A stretch of 64,000 nt of DNA, taken from assembly GCF_001424835.1 (NCBI RefSeq), contig NZ_LMCQ01000001.1:460753-524752 (forward strand). The letters are read 5' to 3'. The notes below the pieces were generated by a model. That model did no database searches. It worked only from the letters and a program-made list of their open reading frames with translations, and was not told the DNA's origin. Source of the DNA: Variovorax sp. Root318D1 (lineage in GTDB: Bacteria > Pseudomonadota > Gammaproteobacteria > Burkholderiales > Burkholderiaceae_C). Shown here in pieces: positions 7,726 through 16,172 of this stretch (position 1 is the first letter of the stretch; the number at the start of each line of letters is the position of its first letter). The position numbers were made by a program, and so were the translations under genes.

Positions 7726-10608
7726 ATGCTGAACCCATCGCAAGAGATCGACTACGGCACGCCCAGGCGCGAGTCCACCGAGGAAGTCACACTCGAGATC
7801 GACGGCACGCCGGTGACGGTGGCCAAGGGCACCTCGCTGATGCGCGCGGCCGTCGATGCCGGCGTGCAGGTGCCCAAGCTGTGCGCGACCGACAGCCTGG
7901 AGCCCTTCGGCTCCTGCCGGCTCTGCCTGGTGGAGATCGATGGGCGCAAGGGCTATCCGGCGTCGTGCACCACGCCGGCCGAGGCCGGCATGAAGGTGCG
8001 CACGCAAAGCCCGAAGCTGCAGGAACTGCGCAAGGGCGTGATGGAGCTCTACATCTCCGACCATCCGCTCGACTGCCTCACCTGCGCCGCCAACGGCGAC
8101 TGCGAGCTGCAGGACATGGCCGGCGTGACCGGGCTGCGCAATGTGCGCTACGGCGACGGCGGCGCCAACCACCTGAACAATGCTAAGGACGAATCCAACC
8201 CCTACTTCACCTACGACCCGTCCAAGTGCATCGTCTGCAACCGCTGCGTGCGTGCGTGCGAAGAGACGCAAGGCACCTTCGCGCTCACCATCAGCGGCCG
8301 CGGCTTCGAGTCGCGCGTGTCGGCGGGGCAGGACCAGCCCTTCATGGAATCCGATTGCGTGAGCTGCGGCGCCTGCGTACAGGCCTGCCCCACCGCCACG
8401 CTGCAGGAGAAGTCGGTGATCTGGCTGGGCCAGCCCGAGCACAGCGCCATCACCACGTGCGCCTACTGCGGCGTGGGCTGCGGCTTCAAGGCCGAGATGA
8501 AGGGCAACGAAGTGGTGCGCATGGTGCCCTGGAAGGACGGCAAGGCCAATGAAGGCCATTCGTGCGTGAAGGGCCGCTTCGCTTGGGGCTACGCCACTCA
8601 CAAAGACCGGGTACTCAAGCCCATGATCCGCAGCAAGATCACCGACCCGTGGCAGGAGGTGAGCTGGGACGAAGCCGTCAATTACGCCGCCAGCGAGTTC
8701 CGCCGCATCCAGGCCAAGTACGGCACCGATTCCATCGGCGGCCTGGTGTCCTCGCGCTGCACCAACGAAGAGGGCTACCTGGTGCAGAAGCTGGTGCGCG
8801 CGGCCTTCGGCAACAACAACGTCGACACCTGCGCGCGCGTGTGCCACTCGCCCACCGGCTACGGGCTGAAGCAGACCATGGGCGAATCGGCCGGCACGCA
8901 GACCTTCAAGTCGGTCGAGAAGTCGGACGTGATCATGGTGATCGGCGCCAACCCGTCGGATGGTCACCCGGTGTTCGCGTCGCGCATAAAGCGGCGCCTG
9001 CGCGCCGGCGCTCGGCTGATCGTGATCGACCCGCGCACCATCGACTTGGTGAAGTCGCCGCACGTCAAGGCCGACCATCACCTCAAGCTCAAGCCCGGCA
9101 CCAACGTGGCGGTGATCAGTGCGATGGCGCACGTGATCGTGACCGAAGGTTTGGTCGACGAAGCCTTCGTGGCCGAGCGCTGCGAGGCCAAGTCGTTCAA
9201 CGAGTGGCGTGAATTCGTCGCGCGCCCGGCCAACTCGCCCGAGGCGATGGAACCGGTGACGGGCGTGCCGGCCGCCGACCTGCGCGCCGCCGCGCGGCTC
9301 TTCGCACTGGGCCATGACGGCAAGCGGAATGCCGCCATCTACTACGGCCTGGGCGTCACGGAGCACAGCCAGGGCTCGACCATGGTGATGGGCATCGCCA
9401 ACCTCGCCATGGCCACCGGCAACGTGGGCCGCGAAGGCGTGGGCGTGAATCCGCTGCGCGGCCAGAACAACGTGCAGGGTTCCTGCGACATGGGGTCGTT
9501 CCCGCATGAGTTGCCGGGCTACCGCCATGTGTCCGACAGCACCGCGCGCGGCAGCTTCGAATCCGCGTGGGGCGTGGAGCTGCGGCCTGAACCGGGCCTG
9601 CGCATTCCCAACATGTTCGATGCCGCCATCACCGGCAGCTTCAAGGGCCTGTATTGCGAAGGCGAGGACGTGGTCCAGTCGGACCCGAACACGCAGCACG
9701 TGGCCGAGGCCATGATGGCGATGGAATGCATCGTGGTGCAGGACCTGTTCCTGAACGAAACCGCCAAGTACGCGCACGTGTTCCTGCCGGGCGCGTCGTT
9801 CCTGGAGAAGGACGGCACCTTCACCAATGCCGAGCGCCGCATCTCGCGCGTCACCAAGGTCATGCCGCCCAAGGCCGGCTATGCCGACTGGGAGGTGACG
9901 CAGCTGCTCTCGAATGCGCTGGGCTACCCCATGAACTACGCGAGCGCCGAGGAGATCATGAACGAGATCGCCGCGCTCACGCCGACCTTCACGGGCGTGA
10001 GCTACGCCAAGCTGGCAAAGCTGGGCAGCGTGCAGTGGCCGTGCAACGAGGCCGCGCCGGAGGGCACGCCGACCATGCACATCGGCGAGTTCGTGCGCGG
10101 CAAGGGCAAGTTCATCATCACGCAGTACGTGCCGACCGACGAGAAGGTCACGCGCATGTACCCGCTGATCCTGACCACCGGGCGCATCCTCTCGCAGTAC
10201 AACGTGGGCGCGCAGACCCGCCGCACCGAGAACAACCAGTGGCACAGCGAGGACCGGCTGGAAATCCATCCGAACGACGCCGAGGACCGCGGCATCGGCG
10301 AGGGCGACTGGGTCGGCATCAAGAGCCGGGCCGGTGAAACCGTGCTGCGGGCCACCATCACCGAACGCGTGCAGCCGGGCGTGGTGTACACCACCTTCCA
10401 CTTCCCCGAATCGGGCGCCAACGTGATCACCACCGACAACTCCGACTGGGCCACCAACTGTCCCGAGTTCAAGGTGACCGCGGTGCAGGTGATGCCGGTG
10501 ATGCAGCCTTCCGAATGGCAGCAGGAGTACAGCCGGTTCAATGCCCTGCAGGAAGAGCTGCTGAACAAGCGGCTCGAACAGGCGGCAGAAACGGCGGCAA
10601 CCAAATGA
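7726..10608 (+). CDS. fdsA: NAD-dependent formate dehydrogenase alpha subunit (molybdopterin catalytic subunit)
   Basis: A 960-residue catalytic subunit that oxidises formate to CO2 at a bis-MGD molybdenum site. Iron-sulfur ligands appear in order: [2Fe-2S] C53/C64/C67/C81; the NuoG-like H113/C117/C120/C126 site; two ferredoxin [4Fe-4S] sets (C168-C178 and C211-C221); and a fourth cluster C245/C248/C252/C280. The Mo-ligand pair C373-H374 (RVCHSP) corresponds to the Cys-His of Rhodobacter FdsA. A molydopterin dinucleotide-binding domain ends the protein. The fdsC start overlaps its stop. Confidence 0.97.
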   Translation: MLNPSQEIDYGTPRRESTEEVTLEIDGTPVTVAKGTSLMRAAVDAGVQVPKLCATDSLEPFGSCRLCLVEIDGRKGYPASCTTPAEAGMKVRTQSPKLQELRKGVMELYISDHPLDCLTCAANGDCELQDMAGVTGLRNVRYGDGGANHLNNAKDESNPYFTYDPSKCIVCNRCVRACEETQGTFALTISGRGFESRVSAGQDQPFMESDCVSCGACVQACPTATLQEKSVIWLGQPEHSAITTCAYCGVGCGFKAEMKGNEVVRMVPWKDGKANEGHSCVKGRFAWGYATHKDRVLKPMIRSKITDPWQEVSWDEAVNYAASEFRRIQAKYGTDSIGGLVSSRCTNEEGYLVQKLVRAAFGNNNVDTCARVCHSPTGYGLKQTMGESAGTQTFKSVEKSDVIMVIGANPSDGHPVFASRIKRRLRAGARLIVIDPRTIDLVKSPHVKADHHLKLKPGTNVAVISAMAHVIVTEGLVDEAFVAERCEAKSFNEWREFVARPANSPEAMEPVTGVPAADLRAAARLFALGHDGKRNAAIYYGLGVTEHSQGSTMVMGIANLAMATGNVGREGVGVNPLRGQNNVQGSCDMGSFPHELPGYRHVSDSTARGSFESAWGVELRPEPGLRIPNMFDAAITGSFKGLYCEGEDVVQSDPNTQHVAEAMMAMECIVVQDLFLNETAKYAHVFLPGASFLEKDGTFTNAERRISRVTKVMPPKAGYADWEVTQLLSNALGYPMNYASAEEIMNEIAALTPTFTGVSYAKLAKLGSVQWPCNEAAPEGTPTMHIGEFVRGKGKFIITQYVPTDEKVTRMYPLILTTGRILSQYNVGAQTRRTENNQWHSEDRLEIHPNDAEDRGIGEGDWVGIKSRAGETVLRATITERVQPGVVYTTFHFPESGANVITTDNSDWATNCPEFKVTAVQVMPVMQPSEWQQEYSRFNALQEELLNKRLEQAAETAATK

Positions 10609-11441
10609 ACCTGGCCGACGTACCGCTGCGGCCTGGAGGCGCGGAGCTCTTGCCCGTGCGCGGCGTGCGCGCACGTCAGGCTTTCGACAACCGCGACTGG
10701 GTGGCCGTGGAGGTGCCGGTCGCGCTGGAGTTCAATGGCATTGCGCACGCCGTGATGCTTGCAACGCCGACCGACTTGGCCGACTTTGCGCTGGGCTTCG
10801 CGCTCAGCGAGGGCATCCTGCTCGGGCGCGGTGAGCTCTACGGCATCGAGGAGGAGTTCGCGCCCGAAGGCATCACGCTCAAGCTCGACGTGGCGAGCGC
10901 GGCCTTCGCGCGGCTGAAGGAACGCCGCCGCTCGATGGCCGGACGCACCGGCTGCGGGTTGTGCGGCACCGAAAGCCTGGCGCACGTCGCGCGTGCGCTG
11001 CCTCCCCTGCCGCGCGGCCCGGCGCTTTCGAAGAACGCCGTCGCCCGCGGCATGCGGGAGCTTGCATCGCTGCAGGTGCTGCAGAAGGTCACCGGCGCCG
11101 TGCACGCGGCGGCCTGGTGCACCGCGAATGGCGAAGCCCTGCTGGTGCGCGAGGACGTCGGGCGGCACAACGCGCTCGACAAGCTCGTGGGCGCGCTCGC
11201 AAAAAGCACGGTGGATGCCGCCACGGGCTTCATCGCCGTGACCAGCCGCGCGAGTTTCGAGATGGTGCAAAAGACCGTCGCAGCCGGCGTGCCGCTGCTG
11301 GCGGCGGTGTCGGCCTCGACCTCGCTGGCCACGACGGTGGCGCTAGACGCCGGCCTGACGCTGGCGGGCTTCGTGCGCGGCGACGACCTGGTCATCTACA
11401 CCCACCCGTGGCGGCTGAACGGCTCGCCTGCCAACGTCTGA
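10605..11441 (+). CDS. fdsC: FdhD-type sulfurtransferase required for formate dehydrogenase maturation
   Basis: A 278-residue FdhD-family protein. The CGLCG motif (C117, C120) is the sulfur-relay Cys pair, and the family signature LVREDVGRHNALDKLVG follows near residue 180. FdhD proteins take sulfur from IscS and sulfurate the Mo-bis-MGD cofactor before insertion into formate dehydrogenase. The ATG overlaps the fdsA stop by 4 bp, so the two are translationally coupled. Confidence 0.95.
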   Translation: MNLADVPLRPGGAELLPVRGVRARQAFDNRDWVAVEVPVALEFNGIAHAVMLATPTDLADFALGFALSEGILLGRGELYGIEEEFAPEGITLKLDVASAAFARLKERRRSMAGRTGCGLCGTESLAHVARALPPLPRGPALSKNAVARGMRELASLQVLQKVTGAVHAAAWCTANGEALLVREDVGRHNALDKLVGALAKSTVDAATGFIAVTSRASFEMVQKTVAAGVPLLAAVSASTSLATTVALDAGLTLAGFVRGDDLVIYTHPWRLNGSPANV

Positions 11442-11452
11442 GGTTTTCTGCA

Positions 11453-11677
11453 ATGCACGTCGAACAGTTGATTCGCATGGTGAACCAGATGGGCAGCTTC
11501 TTCGAAGCCATGCCCGACCGCAGCGAGGCCCTGCATGACCTGGCGCAGCATCTCAAGCGATTCTGGGAGCCGCGCATGCGCAGGGAGCTGCTCGCGCACC
11601 TGGATGCCGACGGATCCGGGGAACTGAACCCGGTCTCGGCCGAAGCGATCCGGATTCACCGGGCGCTGCTCGAATAG
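11453..11677 (+). CDS. fdsD: Formate dehydrogenase delta subunit
   Basis: A 74-residue protein beginning MHVEQLIRMVNQMGSFFE and ending with an acidic helical tail, matching the small FdsD family. FdsD is not part of the electron-transfer core; in Rhodobacter it is reported to help cofactor binding and maturation. It lies 11 bp after fdsC and completes the G-B-A-C-D order. Confidence 0.93.
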   Translation: MHVEQLIRMVNQMGSFFEAMPDRSEALHDLAQHLKRFWEPRMRRELLAHLDADGSGELNPVSAEAIRIHRALLE

Positions 11678-11723
11678 CGCGTCCGCCCGTATCCAGCGCT
11701 GCGCCCCGGGGTAACCTCGCGGC

Positions 11724-12944
11724 ATGGATTCCCTGATTGCCGCCTCCGCGCGCGCGCTCGCGGCCGGCGACGCACTCGGCGCCCTCAAGCGGGTCGCCCT
11801 GCGCGAAGACCCGCCCGCGCTGGCCCTGCGCGGCATCGCGATGGCCCAGCTGGGCGAGCATCCGCGCGCGCGCGAACTGCTGCGGCGCGCCAGCCGCGGC
11901 TTCGGGGTCCATGAAGAACTGGCGCGCGCACGCTGCGTCGTGGCCGAGGCCGAGGTGGCCATGGCCATGCGCGATTTCGGCGGCTCGCCGCGCGCGCTGG
12001 CGGCGGCGGCGGATACGCTCGATGCGCACGCTGACCGCGCCAATGCGTTGCAGGCGCGGCTCATCGCGGCGCGGCGGCTGCTGCTGCTCGGCCGATTGGA
12101 AGCGGCCGCGGCTGCACTGGCGCCGCTGGACGCACGCGACCTGCCTCCTTCGCTGGCGGCGGTGGCCGAACTCACCACGGCAGAACTGGCGCTGCGCTCG
12201 CTGCGCATCGGTCCGGCACGCGCTGCGCTCGCCCGCGCGCACGAGGCGGCCGGCCGCGCGCGCGTGCCGGCGCTGCTGGCTGAGGTTGCGGAGACGCAGG
12301 CCGCACTCGACCGCCCCGCCGCCCGGCGCCTCTTTCCCGGTGGCGAGCAGGCGCTGCGTCTGGGTGAAGTCGCGGCGCTGCTGGCATCGAATGCGCTGGT
12401 GGTCGACGCCTGCCGCCGCGGCGTGGGTGCCAGCGATTCTTGGCGGCCGCTGGCGCGCCGGCCGGTGCTCTTTGCACTGGCGCGTGCATTGGCCGAGGCG
12501 TGGCCCGGGGACGTCGATCGCGAAGCCTTGATCGCTTACGCGTTCAACACCCGCCGCCCGGACGAGACGCATCGCGCGCGCCTGCGGGTCGAGATCGGCC
12601 GCCTGCGCGCGCTGATCGCCCCGCAAGCCGGCATCGAGGCCACGGCACGCGGCTTTGCGCTCAAGCCGCGCGACACACGCGACGTGGTCGTGCTCGCACC
12701 GCCCATCGACGGCGAGCAGGCCTCTCTGGTGGCGCTGTTGTCCGATGGCGCGGCGTGGTCGACCTCGGCGCTCGCGCTGGCATTGGATGCGAGCCAGCGC
12801 ACAGTCCAGCGCGCGCTCGTCGAGCTGGAAGCCGAAGGCCGGGTGCGCTCGATCGGCCGGGCGCGGGCGCAGCGCTGGCTGGCACCGCCGCTCGCGGGAT
12901 TCACGACGATCTTGTTACTCCCCGCCGCGCTGCCGATTGAATAG
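11724..12944 (+). CDS. Helical-repeat protein with C-terminal helix-turn-helix
   Basis: A 406-residue Ala/Arg/Leu-rich protein. The first 240 residues look like TPR-type helical repeats (for example RGIAMAQLGEHPRARELLRR). A DNA-binding-like region around 265-315 (RARLRVEIGRLRALI, as in winged OmpR/BTAD-like domains) follows. A final winged-HTH-like segment near 345-380 reads STSALALALDASQRTVQRAL. It probably regulates the next genes, which run in the same direction after 51 bp. I do not recognise a named family. Confidence 0.75.
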   Translation: MDSLIAASARALAAGDALGALKRVALREDPPALALRGIAMAQLGEHPRARELLRRASRGFGVHEELARARCVVAEAEVAMAMRDFGGSPRALAAAADTLDAHADRANALQARLIAARRLLLLGRLEAAAAALAPLDARDLPPSLAAVAELTTAELALRSLRIGPARAALARAHEAAGRARVPALLAEVAETQAALDRPAARRLFPGGEQALRLGEVAALLASNALVVDACRRGVGASDSWRPLARRPVLFALARALAEAWPGDVDREALIAYAFNTRRPDETHRARLRVEIGRLRALIAPQAGIEATARGFALKPRDTRDVVVLAPPIDGEQASLVALLSDGAAWSTSALALALDASQRTVQRALVELEAEGRVRSIGRARAQRWLAPPLAGFTTILLLPAALPIE

Positions 12945-12995
12945 AGTTGTCTCCACGGCACCGATCCCGGCGCCCGCCCACACAAGGAGCAACTG

Positions 12996-13679
12996 ATGAA
13001 CAGCACCACAGCCAGCAAGAAAGACAAGTCCCCGGTCGTGCCGCGTGCGGCCGAGATCGTGCGTGAATACGGGCCCTTTGGCGGTGACGGCAGCGTGGCC
13101 GGCGTGACCCACGACGGCCAGCGCGTCTGGGCGGCCGCGGGGACGAAGCTGGTCGCCTTCGATCCTGCGAGCGGCGAGACCACGCGCACCCTCGATTGCG
13201 TCTGCGATGCGGGTACCGCCTTCGACGGCACCTATCTCTACCAAATTGCCGAGGCGCGCATCGACAAGATCGATCCGGCCAGCGGCAAGGTGCTGTCATC
13301 GATCCCCGCGCCCGGCCACGGCGGCGACTCGGGCCTGACCTGGGCCGAGGGCAGCCTGTGGGTCGGGCAGCATCGCGATCGAAAGATCCATCAGATCGAT
13401 CCGGTGAGCGGCGCAGTGTTGCGCACCATTGAATCGAACCGCTTCGTCACCGGCGTGACCTGGGTCGATGGCGAGCTGTGGCACGGCACCTGGGAGAACG
13501 ACGAGAGCGAGCTGCGCCGCATCGACCCCGCCGACGGCGCCGTGCTCGAGCGCCTGGAGATGCCGCGTGGCGCAGGCGTGAGCGGGCTCGAGTCCGATGG
13601 CGCCGACCTCTTCTATTGCGGTGGCGGCGGCAGCGGCAAGGTCCGCGCCGTGCGGCGCCCGAGAGCCACCAAGGCCTGA
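12996..13679 (+). CDS. Beta-propeller (glutaminyl cyclotransferase/Vgb-like) protein
   Basis: A 227-residue protein made of repeated blades of the pattern G-x-x-LWVG-(x)n-I-x-x-IDPxSGxVL (IDKIDPASGKVL, IHQIDPVSGAVL, LRRIDPADGAVL), like glutamine cyclotransferase or virginiamycin B lyase propellers. There is no signal peptide, so it is probably cytosolic. It has an AAGGAG site 10 bp upstream. The catalytic residues of true glutaminyl cyclases were not identified, so its function is open. Confidence 0.8.
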   Translation: MNSTTASKKDKSPVVPRAAEIVREYGPFGGDGSVAGVTHDGQRVWAAAGTKLVAFDPASGETTRTLDCVCDAGTAFDGTYLYQIAEARIDKIDPASGKVLSSIPAPGHGGDSGLTWAEGSLWVGQHRDRKIHQIDPVSGAVLRTIESNRFVTGVTWVDGELWHGTWENDESELRRIDPADGAVLERLEMPRGAGVSGLESDGADLFYCGGGGSGKVRAVRRPRATKA

Positions 13680-13697
13680 CAAGCGAAGGAGAAACGC

Positions 13698-14495
13698 ATG
13701 AACACCGCCATCGCCGAAACCAGTGCCGCCAACCATCCCGTCGTGTCCAAGGACCGATGGCTCGCCCAGCACAAGGCGCTGCTGGCGCGCGAAAAGGAAC
13801 TGACCCACCTGCGCGACCAGATCGCCCGCGAGCGTCGCGCGCTGCCGTGGAGCCGCATCGACAAGAGCTACGTCTTCGACACACCCGAGGGCCCGCGCGC
13901 GTTGGCCGACCTGTTCGAAGGCCGGCGCCAGCTGCTGGTGCAGCACTTCATGCTCGGCCCCGATTGGGAGCAAGGCTGCCCAAGCTGCTCCTTCATGTCC
14001 GATCACCTGGACGGAATGAAGGTGCACCTGGAGAACCGAGACGTCACGCTGTTGGCCGTCTCGCGCGCGCCGCTGGACCAGATCGAGCGCTTTCGCCGTC
14101 GCATGGGCTGGCAGTTCAAGTGGGTGTCGTCGCATGGCAGCGACTTCAACTATGACTTCAACGTCAGCTTCAAGCCGCAGGAGTGGGCCGATGGCAAGGG
14201 CGAGGTCTACTACAACTACAGCGTGCGCCCCTTCCCGGCGCAAGAGGCACCCGGCATCAGCGTGTTCTACAAAGACGATGCGGGCGAGGTCTTTCACACC
14301 TACTCGACCTACGAGCGCGGCGTGGAAGCCATGATGGGCACCTACAACCTGCTCGACCTCACGCCCAAGGGAAGGAACGAACCCAACCCGGTCCATGCGA
14401 TGGACTGGGTGCGGCACCACGACCGCTACGAGTCCCCGGCGTCGGCCGCGAAGCCGGCGGCCGCTGCGGGCTCGTGCTGCCACGGATCCGACTGA
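13698..14495 (+). CDS. DUF899-family thioredoxin-like protein
   Basis: A 265-residue protein with a helical N-terminus (LAREKELTHLRDQIARERRALPW) and a thioredoxin-like fold. The fold carries the family-typical GCPSCSFMSDH, a C-x-x-C-like site near residue 96, followed by the conserved HG/DFNYDFNVSF region. DUF899 proteins are widespread, often next to stress or antibiotic-related genes, and uncharacterised. It lies 18 bp after the propeller gene, so co-expression is likely. Confidence 0.88.
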   Translation: MNTAIAETSAANHPVVSKDRWLAQHKALLAREKELTHLRDQIARERRALPWSRIDKSYVFDTPEGPRALADLFEGRRQLLVQHFMLGPDWEQGCPSCSFMSDHLDGMKVHLENRDVTLLAVSRAPLDQIERFRRRMGWQFKWVSSHGSDFNYDFNVSFKPQEWADGKGEVYYNYSVRPFPAQEAPGISVFYKDDAGEVFHTYSTYERGVEAMMGTYNLLDLTPKGRNEPNPVHAMDWVRHHDRYESPASAAKPAAAAGSCCHGSD

Positions 14496-14516
14496 ACCTG
14501 TCCTCGAGAGCGTCTC

Positions 14517-15113
14517 ATGGCAAACCTTTGGCCATGGCTCGTGGTGGCAGGCGTCGGTGCCCTTCACGGCCTGAACCCCGCCACTGGCTGGATGTGGGCC
14601 GCGGCCTGGGGTGTGCGCTCGCGCGACCGCACGCAAGCCTTGCGGGCGCTGGTGCCGATCGCCATCGGGCACGCCGCCTCGGTGGCGTTCGTGGCCGCGG
14701 CGGTGGCCTTCGGGCTGTCGATGGACCGCGTCGTGCTTCAGATTTCGGCTGGCGTGCTGATCGTCGTCTTCGCGGCGCTTCACTTGTCGAGCCGCACACC
14801 GGGTGCGGCGCGCGGGCCGGCCGGTCACGCCGGGATGGCGGTCTGGTCCTTCATGATGTCCACCGCGCACGGCGCGGGCCTGATGCTGGTGCCGGCGCTG
14901 ATCCCGCTGTGCATGGGTGACGCGTCGGCCCGCGAGATCGGCGCATCGGGCTCGCTGCTGCTGGCGTTCGCGGCGGTCGGCGTTCATACCGCGGCCATGC
15001 TGGCCGTGACCGGTGCGATCGCGGTCGGTGCCTGCCGCGGCTTCGATGCCGGCGCGCGCTGGCTGTCGAAGCTCAAGCGGAAGCCGTCAGCTGCGCCCGC
15101 GCATCGCTCTTGA
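14517..15113 (+). CDS. Small integral membrane protein with conserved-looking histidines
   Basis: A 198-residue protein with about five or six hydrophobic helices. Polar helix positions contain HGLNPATGW (near 18), GHAASV (near 59) and STAHGAGLML (near 118). Such His-bearing helices recall the NicO/RcnA and LysE-like metal or amino-acid exporters, but no HX4DH signature is present, so no substrate is proposed. It ends in a basic tail and follows the DUF899 gene by 21 bp. Confidence 0.75.
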   Translation: MANLWPWLVVAGVGALHGLNPATGWMWAAAWGVRSRDRTQALRALVPIAIGHAASVAFVAAAVAFGLSMDRVVLQISAGVLIVVFAALHLSSRTPGAARGPAGHAGMAVWSFMMSTAHGAGLMLVPALIPLCMGDASAREIGASGSLLLAFAAVGVHTAAMLAVTGAIAVGACRGFDAGARWLSKLKRKPSAAPAHRS

Positions 15114-15136
15114 CCCGGCCCATTCGACGAAACGTA

Positions 15137-16117
15137 TCAGGACTCCGCCGTAAAGCCGACGAGTTTGATCAAGCGGCGCCATTCCTCGGTATCGGCCTTG
15201 ATGAGGTCGGCCAGAGCTTGCGGAGTGCTGGATTTCGCAGTCATGCCGACGTCTCCCAATGCAGCGATCATTTCCCCCTGCGCCAGAACTGGCTGAACAT
15301 AGGCAGCTGCGCGACGCACGATATCTTGTGAGGTCCTTCCCGGAAGGAACAAGCCAAACGACTCCGTGGCCGTGATTGCATATCCCTGCTCACGGTACGT
15401 GGGCACTTCGGGAACGAACGCGTTGCGGCCATTCCCCGAAACAGCGATGAGTCGAAGCCTTCCGCTTTTGAGATGCGGCAGGAAGCTTCCCACGGTCGAT
15501 GAATAAGCGGACACCTGGCCGCCCATCAGGTCCTGCAGTCCGGGCGCGTCTCCGCGATAGCCGACATGCGTCAATTCGGTGTTTGAAAGCTTGGATAGCA
15601 GGATGCCAAGCAGATGGGGCGTGGAGCCTGCGGCGGGCGAGCCAAAGTTGGCGTGGGTCGGATTCGCCTTGCACCAGGCGATGTAGTCCTTGATACCCCG
15701 TACGCTCGCAGGTACTGCCGGGCCCACGGCGAACCCGAAGGCGAACGAGCAGATCGAAGACACGGGCGCCACGTCCTCTGCGACGTAGGGGAGCTTGCGG
15801 TAGGTAAAGGGATAGACGGAGAACGGCGCGGTGGGCGACAACAGCAAGGTGTTCCCATCCGGCGCACTGTCCTTCAGCGCCGAAATGGAAATTTGCATGG
15901 CCGCGCCTGGCTTGTTTTCGACCACGACGGTGTTTGCGTAGCTGCCTCGCAGCTTTTCGGCCAAACGTCGCGCCACCGCGTCCGTGGCGCCTCCTGGCGG
16001 AAAGCCGACCAGTATTCTCGCGAGCGGCGTGCCTTGCGAATGCGCATCGCGCATCGGGGTCGTGCCGAGGGCCGCCATGGCGGCGAGCTGGCTTGCAAAT
16101 GTGCGGCGTGTGGGCAT
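15137..16117 (-). CDS. Bug-family (TctC-like) substrate-binding protein
   Basis: A 326-residue periplasmic binding protein of the Bug/TctC family. It has a twin-arginine-like N-terminus (PTRRTFASQLAAMAALG). The first Bug motif is ILVGFPPGGATDAVARRLA, followed by VVVENKPGAA. Start 16117 is chosen because GGAGAC lies just upstream; the longer open frame to 16264 has no such site. It is the last gene of an operon after the GMC oxidoreductase and aldehyde dehydrogenase, so it probably binds the acid or alcohol they process. No TctA/TctB membrane genes are in the window. Confidence 0.9.
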   Translation of the reverse strand: MPTRRTFASQLAAMAALGTTPMRDAHSQGTPLARILVGFPPGGATDAVARRLAEKLRGSYANTVVVENKPGAAMQISISALKDSAPDGNTLLLSPTAPFSVYPFTYRKLPYVAEDVAPVSSICSFAFGFAVGPAVPASVRGIKDYIAWCKANPTHANFGSPAAGSTPHLLGILLSKLSNTELTHVGYRGDAPGLQDLMGGQVSAYSSTVGSFLPHLKSGRLRLIAVSGNGRNAFVPEVPTYREQGYAITATESFGLFLPGRTSQDIVRRAAAYVQPVLAQGEMIAALGDVGMTAKSSTPQALADLIKADTEEWRRLIKLVGFTAES

Positions 16118-16172
16118 CTCTTTGTCTCCTGGCGTTGGCCGTCGGCCTTGTTCTTGTAGATAGAGCGGCACG

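Noticed and set aside
7642..10674. A 1010-codon open frame on the minus strand opposite fdsA
   Set aside because: It mirrors the very GC-rich fdsA gene, has Arg/His/Ala-rich composition and no recognisable domain. fdsA itself has every expected cofactor ligand.
13296..14987. A 563-codon minus-strand open frame opposite the propeller and DUF899 genes
   Set aside because: Same reason: it crosses three good plus-strand genes, with no domain or ribosome site.
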